Origin: Lewinellaceae bacterium
GTDB taxonomy: Bacteria; Bacteroidota; Bacteroidia; Chitinophagales; Saprospiraceae
Assembly (NCBI GenBank): GCA_020636405.1
Contig: JACJXW010000005.1
Span: 1,054,001-1,118,000, forward strand
Length of the DNA: 64,000 bases
Reading direction: 5' to 3'
A program made the translations under genes and the position numbers. This document shows, piece after piece, positions 17,891-26,626 of the stretch. The notes under the pieces were generated by a model that saw only the letters and a program-made list of their open reading frames with translations, made no database searches and was not told where the DNA came from. Each line of letters starts with the position of its first letter. Within the stretch, counting starts at the first letter, position 1.

Positions 17891-19171
17891 TTATACAGGC
17901 CGGTTCTTTTCCCTCGACAGGGCAATGGTTTCGATATTTCGGGCGAAGCCGGGGTATTGGGCGATCACTTCCTCAAAAGTATCTTTGGATAGGGCGTACA
18001 GGTCGCAGTAGTCTTCAGCGATAACGGTGGCTGTGCGGGGTTTGTTGAGAAAAAGAGCTACTTCACCAAAGCAGTCGCCATCGGACAGGCGGGATAATAT
18101 CGATTTTTCATCAGCAGTAACGACGACTACCCGCCCCTGGACGATGAAGTACATTTCTTCTCCGGCTTCTCCTGCCCGGAAAATATAATCTCCGGGAGTA
18201 AAGACAGCGGGGTTGAGGTGTAAGGCGATGGATTCAATAAATTCCTGGCTGGCTTGGCTGAACATCGGGATGCGCTCCAGTATCTCTCTTTTAAAGTGCA
18301 GGGCTACCTGCCTTTTCAGAGAATGGGGCAGGCCCTCCAGGAAATCTTCCTCGTCAAAGCCCAGGCGCTTCCTCCACTTGTAGGAGTAGTAGTCGTGAAT
18401 GCGGCGCTGGAGGCTGAGAGGCAGGGAGCGATATTTTATCGCCACCGATAGTTTTTCCATATTGTCGAGGTAGTGCTCCCGGGCGGGGTCTTTCTTGGAA
18501 AGAAGCCGGGTAATGTTCCCGATGAGGAACCCGTAGAACCCCAAGCCCATTAGCATGGCAAAGATGGCGTAGATCTTTTCGGTAGGTGTAATGGGCGTAA
18601 TATCCCCGTATCCCACAGTGGTAATGGTGGTGACGCTCCAGTAGAGCGCATCGATGTAGCGGTTGACATCATCGGGCGCCTGTTCATTTACCTGGCGGAT
18701 GACCATCCAGCCGCAGGTGAACCAGTGGATGATTATGATGATGGCGATGATCAGGTAAAGCAAGGCCAGCCGGTTGGAATACTGCAGGTTCTGGAGCCGC
18801 CAGCTCTCCAATATCTTGCTGGACCGGGCTAACTTAAACAGGCGGAAGGCGGAAAAACCGACAGGGGCAAAAAAGATAAAAGGCACGGCGGCCAGCAGGT
18901 TCAGCACAAACCAGGGCTGCAGGTAAAAGGGGCGGGCTTGGCCCGCCGGAAAATAACCGGACGCGGCATCCTGATGGAACTGGAAGGAGAGCAGGGCCAG
19001 GTCGGCCACAAAGATCAGGGTAAGCCCAACTTCCAGGTAGGAGTAGAACGCTATCTGTGTGCCCAGGGCAAATCGAAGGGGAAGATAGATGGCAAGAACA
19101 GCAGTGAGGGCCACTATGAGAAAGCCCCAGGCATTGGTGAAAAAAGGCTTGTGCAGATCTATCAACTTCAT
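17891..19171 (-). CDS. Cyclic-nucleotide-binding voltage-gated-type K+ channel
   Basis: 426 residues. Six membrane helices occupy about 1-225. The S4-like segment FRLFKLARSSKILESWRL has few regular positive charges. The selectivity filter TTVGYGD (near residue 185) is the K+ signature and is followed by the pore-lining helix. A C-linker with short helices leads to a cyclic nucleotide-binding fold (about 295-410): FTPGDYIFRAGEAGEEMYFI, then GDCFGEVALFLNKPRTATV, where FGEVAL plus RTA is the phosphate-binding cassette. The overall order equals HCN/EAG/MlotiK-type channels. Gating by cAMP or cGMP is inferred from the cassette. Confidence 0.92.
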   Translation of the reverse strand: MKLIDLHKPFFTNAWGFLIVALTAVLAIYLPLRFALGTQIAFYSYLEVGLTLIFVADLALLSFQFHQDAASGYFPAGQARPFYLQPWFVLNLLAAVPFIFFAPVGFSAFRLFKLARSSKILESWRLQNLQYSNRLALLYLIIAIIIIIHWFTCGWMVIRQVNEQAPDDVNRYIDALYWSVTTITTVGYGDITPITPTEKIYAIFAMLMGLGFYGFLIGNITRLLSKKDPAREHYLDNMEKLSVAIKYRSLPLSLQRRIHDYYSYKWRKRLGFDEEDFLEGLPHSLKRQVALHFKREILERIPMFSQASQEFIESIALHLNPAVFTPGDYIFRAGEAGEEMYFIVQGRVVVVTADEKSILSRLSDGDCFGEVALFLNKPRTATVIAEDYCDLYALSKDTFEEVIAQYPGFARNIETIALSREKNRPV

Positions 19172-19266
19172 GAGGATAAGGATATAGGCAGTGAGATTTT
19201 TTGATTCTTGATTTGCGGTGCGTCCCCATCAAACATCAAGGATCAAACGACAGAGATCAAGAATCC

Positions 19267-20661
19267 TTACAATCCATACTTGGCCATTCTTCGGTACAGC
19301 GCCGCCCGGGTCAACCCCAGTTCATCGGCGGCGCGTGATATGTTACCGGCATGTTTGGTCAGGGCTTTGCGAATGGCCCAGCGCTCGATCTCGGTCAGGT
19401 TGTAATTATCGAGCTCTTCCTGGGGTTGCTGATTGCCGTCCGGCCCGATGGCATCCGATGGGTGCAGGATAAAGTCACCGATTTCCAGTTGAGGGCCGTC
19501 ACTTAGGATGACGGCACGTTCTACGGCATGGCGCAATTCCCGGATGTTACCAGGCCAGGAGTACGCTTTCAGCTCCTTCATGGTTTCTGCGCTGATGCTC
19601 AGTTCCGGTTTCTGGTACTTGCGCTGGTAGGTATTGAGGAAGTGCGCGGTGAGCAGGGGGATGTCTTCCCTGCGTTCGCGCAGGGGCGGCAGTTTGATCT
19701 CGACGGTATTGATGCGGTAGAGCAGGTCCTGGCGGAAGGCATTCTCTTTGACCATATCGTAAAGCGGCATATTGGTCGCGCAGATCAACCGGATATCAAT
19801 AGGTATGGGATCGTTATCGCCGATGCGGCGAATGTAGCGGCCCTGAAGCGTTGTGAGCAGTTTGGCCTGCAACGGCTGGGACAGGTTGCCGATCTCGTCG
19901 AGGAAGAGGGTGCCCCCGGAGGCCAGTTCGAAACGGCCGTTGCGGTCTTCCCGGGCATCGGTGAAGGCTCCTTTTTTATGCCCGAAAAGCTCACTCTCGA
20001 AGAGGCTGTCGGGTATGGCGCCCAGGTCTACGGTGATGAATACTTCGTGGGAGCGGGGAGACTGCCGGTGGATCGCCCGGGCGACGAGCTCCTTGCCGGT
20101 GCCGTTTTCTCCCAGGATCAGCACGTTGGCGTCGGTCTTTGCCACTTTGCTTACCAGCGTAAATACCTGCTTGATGGCCGGGGAGTTGCCGATAATCTCG
20201 CCGAAATGCTGGTCTATATTACTGCTGAGGGCCTGCTGTTTCTGTTCCAGCCTCTTGACCTGTCGGCGCGTGCGGCTCAGTTTCAGGGCCGAGAGTATGG
20301 TCGTAAGCAACTTTTCATTGCGCCACGGTTTCTCGATGAAGTCAATGGCGCCGCCTTTTACAGCTTCCACTGCCGTTTTTACATCAGCGTAAGCTGTTAT
20401 CATGATCACGCTGGCCGTAGGGTCTAACTCCATTACTTTATTCAGCCACATCATTCCGTCCTTGCCGCTGGTATCCCCCTTCTTAAAGTTCATATCGAGC
20501 ATGATCAGGTCGTACTGGGTGTTGCGCAACAAACGGGGCAACTGGAATGGGTTGGATTCTGTCTTTACCTCCTCAAAATGCTGGGAGAGAAAAAACTCCA
20601 GGCTCAGGAGGATGTCTTCTTCATCATCGACGATCAGGATCTTGGCGGGTTGTTTTTTCAT
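19267..20661 (-). CDS. NtrC-family sigma-54-dependent response regulator
   Basis: 464 residues from the ATG at 20661; any longer start would translate the tandem repeat upstream. Receiver domain: ILIVDDEED, phosphoacceptor Asp56 in LIMLDMNF, Thr in MITAYAD and Lys in FIEKPW. AAA+ domain: Walker A GENGTGKELVARA, the sigma-54-contacting loop GAFTDA (family GAFTGA), Walker B GTLFLDEIGN. The C-terminal Fis-type HTH is NISRAADELGLTRAALYRRM. It activates sigma-54 RNA polymerase from upstream sites. It is divergent from the HlyD/ABC operon at 21351, whose control region has paired palindromes and a -24/-12 promoter. It is therefore the best candidate to bind the five paired sites in this window. Its cognate kinase is probably the gene at 9026. 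Confidence 0.94.
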   Translation of the reverse strand: MKKQPAKILIVDDEEDILLSLEFFLSQHFEEVKTESNPFQLPRLLRNTQYDLIMLDMNFKKGDTSGKDGMMWLNKVMELDPTASVIMITAYADVKTAVEAVKGGAIDFIEKPWRNEKLLTTILSALKLSRTRRQVKRLEQKQQALSSNIDQHFGEIIGNSPAIKQVFTLVSKVAKTDANVLILGENGTGKELVARAIHRQSPRSHEVFITVDLGAIPDSLFESELFGHKKGAFTDAREDRNGRFELASGGTLFLDEIGNLSQPLQAKLLTTLQGRYIRRIGDNDPIPIDIRLICATNMPLYDMVKENAFRQDLLYRINTVEIKLPPLRERREDIPLLTAHFLNTYQRKYQKPELSISAETMKELKAYSWPGNIRELRHAVERAVILSDGPQLEIGDFILHPSDAIGPDGNQQPQEELDNYNLTEIERWAIRKALTKHAGNISRAADELGLTRAALYRRMAKYGL

Positions 20662-20692
20662 AGGTAGATGCTTCGTGTTGGCGGGTGGTGGC

Positions 20693-20821
20693 GTGGATTC
20701 GTGATTCGTGATTCGTGATTCGTGATTCGTGGATTCGTGATTCGTGATTCGTGGATTCGTGGATTCGTGATTCGTGGATTCGTGGATTCGTGATTCGTGG
20801 ATTCGTGGATTCGTGGATTCG
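20693..20821. repeat. 7/8-bp tandem repeat (GATTCGT / GGATTCGT) upstream of the regulator gene
   Basis: About 129 bp made entirely of GATTCGT and GGATTCGT units in irregular order. It begins 32 bp upstream of the regulator start codon and would be transcribed as an A/C-rich untranslated leader (ACGAATC units). The number of units is likely to vary between strains. If the frame is read through, it gives a meaningless N-terminal extension. Confidence 0.9.
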
Positions 20822-21046
20822 GGTGGCACCCATTGGGCGCGACTTATGCGCCCATACCCCTATCTGATAAGTAAGTGTTTTGTCAAGGGTATAAAGTGAC
20901 ATTCGCTGCGCAGCCTCCCGGTACTCCTGTTACCTCCGCTGAGTAGCTTCGTCACTCGCGGAAAGGCGTAGCTGCCACCCGCAATACAACCCGGGTACTT
21001 ACACTTCCTAAAGATAACAAATCGGCTGCGAAAGTTGCTTACGTTA

Positions 21047-21083
21047 TGTTCATTTTCGAACACATGGTGTACGATGGCGTACA
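21047..21083. promoter_or_regulatory. Paired 16-bp palindromic activator sites, unit 1
   Basis: TGTTCATTTTCGAACA (21047-21062) and TGTACGATGGCGTACA (21068-21083) are two dyads with perfect arms; centres are 21 bp apart, about two helical turns. They lie 75 bp upstream of the -24/-12 promoter at 21159. Position, pairing and phasing match enhancer sites of NtrC-type activators. The same arrangement occurs at four other places in this window. Confidence 0.75.
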
Positions 21084-21158
21084 AATTTGAGTCCTTTTTG
21101 TGAGGGCCTTTAAGGGGGATTTTAGGTTAAACAATTGATTATCAGTTGTTTGTTTTTT

Positions 21159-21174
21159 TGGCATGGCACTTGCC
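21159..21174 (+). promoter_or_regulatory. Sigma-54 (-24/-12) promoter, unit 1
   Basis: TGGCATGGCACTTGCC matches TGGCAYR-N4-TTGC, with GG at 21160-21161 and GC at 21172-21173, exactly 12 bp apart. A near-palindrome (AAACAATTGATTATCAGTTG, 21129-21150 region) lies just upstream. The operon start codon is at 21351. Confidence 0.75.
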
Positions 21175-21226
21175 GTTAAAGAAGAGTAAGAAATCACCAG
21201 ACTGTTTTAATTACACCCTAAAACCT

Positions 21227-21319
21227 GTTCAGTTTCAAGGCCGCCTCGGATCACCCGATTGTTTTTGAAAAGCAGACATTAATTTTTCTCACCCTACAGA
21301 GGCGGCCCTGAACTGAAAC
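21227..21319 (+). promoter_or_regulatory. Leader hairpin, unit 1
   Basis: A 21-nt arm at 21227-21247 pairs with 21299-21319 (core GGCCGCCTC / GAGGCGGCC perfect), giving a long hairpin in the untranslated leader that ends 31 bp before the start codon. Units 2-4 have leader hairpins in the same position but of a different sequence. Confidence 0.5.
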
Positions 21320-21350
21320 TTCCCGGACAGAAAGAACCAAAAATTCGAAA

Positions 21351-22601
21351 ATGGACAGAAAAATTGAGCAAAAAAAGTGGACGGTAAAACGCATAGGGCT
21401 TTACACCATTGCAGTGGCGGCGGTGGGCTTCCTGTTTTCCGCCATTTACCGGGAGGCGGGTACCTCTCGCCTCAATGTGCAGAGTGAACGCCTACTGACC
21501 GATACGATCGAAACCGGTGTATTCAAGGAGTTCATCACACTGTTTGGCGTAGTAGAGCCGATCTCAACGGTCTACCTGGATGCTATTGAAAGCGGCAGGG
21601 TAGAGGAGATATTTGTGGAAAACGGCGCAATGGTCAGTGAAGGCCAGGAATTGTTGCGCCTTTCTAACCTGGACCTGCAGCTCAACGTGCTCAACCAGGA
21701 AGCACAGATCATTACTCAGATCAACACCATCCGCAATACCAGCATACTGATGGACCAGCAGAGCCTGAGTATCAAAGAGCAGGCGCTGGACGTGGCCTAC
21801 CGGATCGACCAGATGGAGAAACGCACCGCCCGTAATAAATCGCTTTACCGGGACAGCGTGATCTCCCAGGTGGATTTCGAAGAAACACAGGACGAATACG
21901 AGCATCTGTTGCGGCGCCGGATATTGCTGGGGCAAACGATCGAGAAGGATTCCCTCTTTCAGCTTATGCAGGAAAACCAGATGGAAAATTCACTGGACCT
22001 GATGCAGCGCAACCTGGCTATTGCCAAGAACAGCCTGGATCACCTGGTTGTCCGCGCACCCATCACGGGCCAGCTTTCCGGGATGGATTCTGAGGTCGGC
22101 CAGTTGATCAATCGGGGGGACCGCATCGCCCAGATCGACATCCTTGATGACTACAAGATCCGGGCCCGTATCGACGAGTACTACATCTCCCGCATTTTCC
22201 CCGAACAGGAAGGCACCTTCGTGATGGAGGGAAGCACCTATACCCTCAGGATCCGCCGGATCTACCCCGAGGTGTCCAACGGCACCTTCGAGGCCGATCT
22301 GGTCTTCGTGGGCGACCGCCCTTCCAACATCAAACGGGGCCAGACCATTTCCCTGAAGCTATCCCTCAGCGATGAGACGCAGGCGATGCTTCTGGAGAAG
22401 GGCGGCTTCTATCAGGCTACGGGCGGCAACTGGGTGTATGTGATCGACCCCCGGTCGGGCATGGCCCGCAAGCGCGACATTCGCGTTGGCCGCCAAAACC
22501 CCAACTATTACGAAGTGATCGAAGGACTGAACGAAGGAGAGGTAGTCATCATCTCCAGCTACGATAATTTCGGAGATAAAGAAGAGTTGGTCTTAAAATA
22601 A
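21351..22601 (+). CDS. HlyD/MacA-type periplasmic adaptor of an ABC exporter
   Basis: 416 residues. One N-terminal membrane anchor (IGLYTIAVAAVGFLFSAIY) is followed by a periplasmic chain. The first lipoyl half-motif is SGRVEEIFVENGAMVSEGQE, then a long coiled-coil hairpin (about 105-215: LNVLNQEAQIITQINTIR to MQRNLAIAKNSLDHLV), the second lipoyl half (VRAPITGQLSGM), a beta-barrel, and the membrane-proximal domain (ARKRDIRVGRQNPNYYEV). This order is that of MacA-type adaptors that bridge an inner-membrane ABC transporter to an outer-membrane channel. No TolC-like gene is present in the window. It is the first gene of unit 1, preceded by paired activator sites and a sigma-54 promoter, with ATPase and permease downstream. 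Confidence 0.92.
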   Translation: MDRKIEQKKWTVKRIGLYTIAVAAVGFLFSAIYREAGTSRLNVQSERLLTDTIETGVFKEFITLFGVVEPISTVYLDAIESGRVEEIFVENGAMVSEGQELLRLSNLDLQLNVLNQEAQIITQINTIRNTSILMDQQSLSIKEQALDVAYRIDQMEKRTARNKSLYRDSVISQVDFEETQDEYEHLLRRRILLGQTIEKDSLFQLMQENQMENSLDLMQRNLAIAKNSLDHLVVRAPITGQLSGMDSEVGQLINRGDRIAQIDILDDYKIRARIDEYYISRIFPEQEGTFVMEGSTYTLRIRRIYPEVSNGTFEADLVFVGDRPSNIKRGQTISLKLSLSDETQAMLLEKGGFYQATGGNWVYVIDPRSGMARKRDIRVGRQNPNYYEVIEGLNEGEVVIISSYDNFGDKEELVLK

Positions 22602-22804
22602 ATAAGAGATGTTTCTTGCAATCATTGAAACCCTTATGAGATGGCTTCTGGCTGGCTTTTTCTAAAGGATTTGCCAGCTGTGCCACCTCGGTTGTTTGTC
22701 CAGGGTTGGTGGTTCGTCTCACAACCGGAATAAACAACAAGAATAAAAAATCTGTAACTTTTACCGGAATTCACCCGACAAAGGGCATTGAAAAAATCTA
22801 AAAA

Positions 22805-23494
22805 ATGATCCGTACCAACCAATTGATGAAAGTTTACCGCACCGAGGAGGTAGAGACCACGGCGCTCAACGAGGTAAGTGTGGAGATCAAACCCGGAGAG
22901 TTTGTATCCATTATGGGCCCTTCCGGGTGCGGTAAGTCCACCCTTTTGAACATCCTCGGCCTGATCGATAACCCGTCGGGCGGAGAATACCACTTCCTGG
23001 ACAAGGAAGTGTCGAAATTTTCCGAGCGGCAACGGTCGCAGTTGCGGAAAAACAACATCGGCTTCATCTTCCAGAGCTTCAACCTGATCGATGAGCTGAC
23101 CGTATTCGAAAATGTAGAATTGCCTCTGATCTATACCAAAGTGAGCAGCAGCGAACGGAAGAAACGGGTGGATGAGGTGCTCGATAAAATGAATATGATG
23201 CACCGCCGCAACCACTTCCCCCAGCAATTATCCGGCGGGCAGCAGCAGCGGGTGGCAGTAGCCCGCGCCATTGTCAACAACCCCAAGCTGATCCTGGCGG
23301 ATGAACCTACCGGAAACCTGGACAGCGCCAATGGCAACGACGTGATGAAGACCTTGGTGCACCTCAACAACGAAGGCGCCACCATCATCATGGTGACCCA
23401 CTCCCAGTATTGCGCAGAGTTCGGCAACCGCATCATCCGCCTGCTGGATGGCAAGGTGGTGACCGAGAGTATGGTGGCCAAGCAGATGCTTTGA
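22805..23494 (+). CDS. MacB/LolD-type ABC transporter ATPase
   Basis: 229 residues. Walker A GPSGCGKST, Q-loop IFQSFNLI, signature LSGGQQQR, Walker B LILADEPTGNLD and H-loop VTHS are all intact. The close match to LolD/MacB ATPases, including the IGFIFQ and LDSANG segments, assigns it to the mechanotransmission (FtsX-type) exporter class, which does not carry substrate through a pore but drives a periplasmic motion. Unit 1 order is adaptor, ATPase, permease, with 203 bp between adaptor and ATPase. It may also energise the permeases encoded alone at 30641, 48102 and 58031; that is inference from shared regulation. Confidence 0.95.
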   Translation: MIRTNQLMKVYRTEEVETTALNEVSVEIKPGEFVSIMGPSGCGKSTLLNILGLIDNPSGGEYHFLDKEVSKFSERQRSQLRKNNIGFIFQSFNLIDELTVFENVELPLIYTKVSSSERKKRVDEVLDKMNMMHRRNHFPQQLSGGQQQRVAVARAIVNNPKLILADEPTGNLDSANGNDVMKTLVHLNNEGATIIMVTHSQYCAEFGNRIIRLLDGKVVTESMVAKQML

Positions 23495-23648
23495 TTGGTG
23501 TGGTAGGGTATTGGTGTATTGGCGTATCAATAGGAATGCCTGGACACAAATTGTGAGGCGAAAAGCGGAGCTAATCCGCTTATATTCAGTCCTTCGTTGA
23601 TTCATTCCCTGTACTTGCGCGCTCCCCCATCTACACAACAAAAGAATC

Positions 23649-26110
23649 ATGTGGAAGAACTACCTCAAAATGGCCTGGCGGCAGGCCTTCAAGCGTAAAG
23701 GGTATTCCCTGCTCAATATTTTTGGGCTGGCCATTGGCATCACCAGTTGCCTGCTCATCCTGCAGTACGTGGCGCAGGAATGGAGTTATGACAACTTCCA
23801 TCCCAAAGCGGACAACATCTACCGCCTGCGGCTCGATAGCTACCAGAACGGCAAGCTGGCCTGGCAGTCGGCCACTGTATTTCCGGCTTTCGCACCTACC
23901 ATGAAGGCGGAACTGGCGGAAGTGGTAAACGCCTGTCGCCTGCACGATGTGGAGATGGTGATCACCAACCCCGAGAACAATGTCAAATTCTCCGAGCGCA
24001 AAGGGTACTATGCGGATCCGCCCTTCCTGCAAATGTTTGGGCTGAAGCTTCTGAGTGGCGACCCCTCTACTGCGCTGGATGGGCCGGATAAGATCCTTTT
24101 GTCCGAATCCATGGCGCGCAAGTATTTCGGCCGTGCGGATGTACTGGGAAGAAACCTGGTAGTGAAGGACTCGGATCAGTTCCGAACCTATCAGGTCAGT
24201 GGCGTCTTTGAAGATTATCCTGCCAACTCCCATTTGATCCTCGACTACCTGGTTTCTTACCGGACGCTGGGCAATCATATCCAACAAGCCTGGGGCGATA
24301 CGACCAATGCTACGGAAACCAACTGGGGCTGGTACGATTTTTACACTTACCTGGAATTGCACCCCGATGCGGATGTCCGCCAATTCAGGAAAAAGTTTCC
24401 GGCATTTGTCGACAAGCATATCAATATACCTCGCCAGGAGCGGGGAGGTTCTAATACGGTGAATGCTATCGATATCATCCCTTTGGCGGATATTCACCTG
24501 CATTCCAACGTCAACCAGGAAGCGGAGGTAAACGGCAGCGGTTGGGCGGTGTCGGTACTTTTCCTTTCCGCCTTTTTCATCCTGATCATTGCCTGGGTCA
24601 ATTACATCAACCTGGCTACGGCGCGCGCCCTGGAACGCGCCCGGGAGGTGGGCCTGCGCAAAGTGCTGGGAGCCGGGCGCCGGCAATTGATCGGACAATT
24701 CCTGCTGGAGAGTTTTATGCTGAACCTGACGGCCTTCATACTGGCGCTGGGATTGGTACAGGCCGCCCTGCCGTTGTTTAGCAGCATGCTGGGGCGGCAA
24801 CTGTCTTTCAGCCTGGCGAACAACGCTCAGTTTTGGCTTTTTGCGATAGGTGTATTCATGGGCGGAACCTTGTTGGCGGGCCTTTACCCCGCTTTTATAT
24901 TGTCGGGCTTCCGCCCGCTGACGGTACTGCGCGGACAGCTGAAAAATACGGCGGAGGGCATGGTTATGAGGAAAGGGCTTATTGTTTTTCAGTTTACTGC
25001 TTCCATTGCTTTGATCGTAGGCACTGTGGTCGTTTTTCAGCAGGTGCAATACATGCGCCAGCAGAATATAGGCGTTGACATCAGGCAAACATTGGTACTG
25101 GAAGGGCCGAGTACGGTGCAGGACTCCCTGTACGATAGCCAGTTCGAGCCATTCAGGAACGATATTCTGAAGCTGCCGGGCGTACGTAGCATTACCGGAT
25201 CCGCCTATGTGCCGGGGGATGAGATCTATTGGACCGCAGGGGTGAGGTGGATGCGCCGGGATGGAGAAGAAGCCGCTTCTTCCACCATTTATACTCAGGG
25301 TATCGATACGGATTTTCTGAATGCTTACGGCTTGTCGTTGGCCGCCGGGCGCAATTTTTCGCGCGACAGGGGAGAAGATGAACGGGGATGTCTCCTCAAT
25401 GAAACAGCAGCGTCCCTGCTGGGATTCCCTTCACCGGAGGCGGCGCTTGGCGAGCGGGTGCGGCGGGGTAATGACACCTTGTCTATAGTTGGCGTAACCA
25501 AGGACTTCCACCACCTTGGCCTGCAAAAACCGATCGAGCCCATCATATTTCTCTACCGCCCTGATGCGAGGGGGTATTATTCTGTAAAGATCGAACAGGC
25601 GGGCGGCAACCTGCCGGCCACCATAGCGGCAGTGCAGAAGAGCTGGAACACCCATTTCCCGGATGACCCGTTCAGCCATTTTTTCCTCAACGATTTTTTT
25701 GACCGGCAGTACGAGGCAGACCTGCTGTTCGGCAAGGTCTTCGGTTTCTTTGCAGTGCTGGTATCCTGGTGGCAGCCCTGGTATTTTTCGGGCTGTCGTC
25801 CTACAACGTTATTCAGCGCACCAAGGAGATCGGCATCCGCAAAGTCCTCGGCGCTTCGGTATCGGGCATTGTCGGGCTGCTGTCGCAGGATTTCCTGAAG
25901 CTGGTCTTGCTGGCCCTGCTGGCCGCCACGCCCCTGGCCTGGTATGTGATGAACAAATGGCTACTCAATTTTGCATTCCGGATCGACATGAGTTGGTGGA
26001 TGTTCCTGCTGGCCGGCGCTCTGGCCCTGCTGATTGCCTTCCTGACGGTGAGCGTCCAGAGCGTAAGGGCAGCCCTTTCGGACCCAGTGAAGGCGTTGCG
26101 GTATGAATGA
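23649..26110 (+). pseudogene. FtsX/MacB-type ABC permease of unit 1, single frameshift near 25768
   Basis: The first frame runs from 23649 to 25898 but becomes nonsense after GFFAVLV; the true C-terminus (ILVAALVFFGLSSYNVIQRT to VRAALSDPVKALRYE) is in another frame to 26110. Comparison with the paralogues shows one G missing in CTGG(G)TATC around 25764. The restored protein of about 820 residues has MWKNYLKMAWRQ at the start, a first helix, a MacB-type periplasmic domain, and two FtsX cores marked AREVGLRKVLGAGRRQ and KEIGIRKVLGAS. It is the membrane partner of the ATPase at 22805. Sequencing error in a homopolymer is as likely as a real mutation. Confidence 0.85.
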
Positions 26111-26204
26111 ACGGGTAAGTACCCAGCCTGAAATAGGGAAATACATGGAAATGCGTCGAAATAAGGAAATAAATTGTCCGCCCAAGCTCAGCGGTAGGTT
26201 CTAA

Positions 26205-26354
26205 GGCATTTCCACCGCATTGATCATCGGCGCTCTTTCCTTAGGGCAGCAACTGCCTTATATGCAGGGCCGCCGGTTGGGTTTCGATAAAGAGCGGGCC
26301 CTCGTGCTCAACCAGGCTCAGGGCATGGGCAAGCCAGTACGGTGCTTTCTTTGA
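26205..26354 (+). pseudogene. Remnant of a further FtsX-like permease
   Basis: About 49 codons read STALIIGALSLGQQL, then MQGRRLGFDKERALVLNQ, which matches the central region of the paralogous permeases (for example 'IIGQQLQYLRHKPLGFNKEE' in the gene at 30641). Stops enclose it on both sides. The remainder of the 515-bp gap between 26110 and 26627 has no recognisable gene. It indicates loss of a permease copy by deletion. Confidence 0.65.
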
Positions 26355-26626
26355 GCAACCCAGGGGGCTTGCGGCGGCGAAAGAGGCCAGCGCGGCCCAG
26401 TTTTTACGCCTGGAAGATTGGGTGATGAAAAAAGGGCTAGTTGATAATGAAGCGCAAAACGAGAGGTGATGACGGAAATCATTGCAGTTTTCCCATAAAT
26501 ATCTTTGTTTGATAGTTCTTCCGAAAAACTTCCCTATATACTCTATTCCTGTCTGCATCAGCTTTCCCCTCAACACTTGTATCAGAAGGATGAACCCCAT
26601 TTTTTCCTGGAAAAAACCTAATCATT

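Noticed and set aside
19203..19265. Terminator of the regulator gene
   Set aside because: GATTCTTGAT and ATCAAGAATC pair perfectly, but are separated by 43 bp and no T-tract follows on the minus strand.
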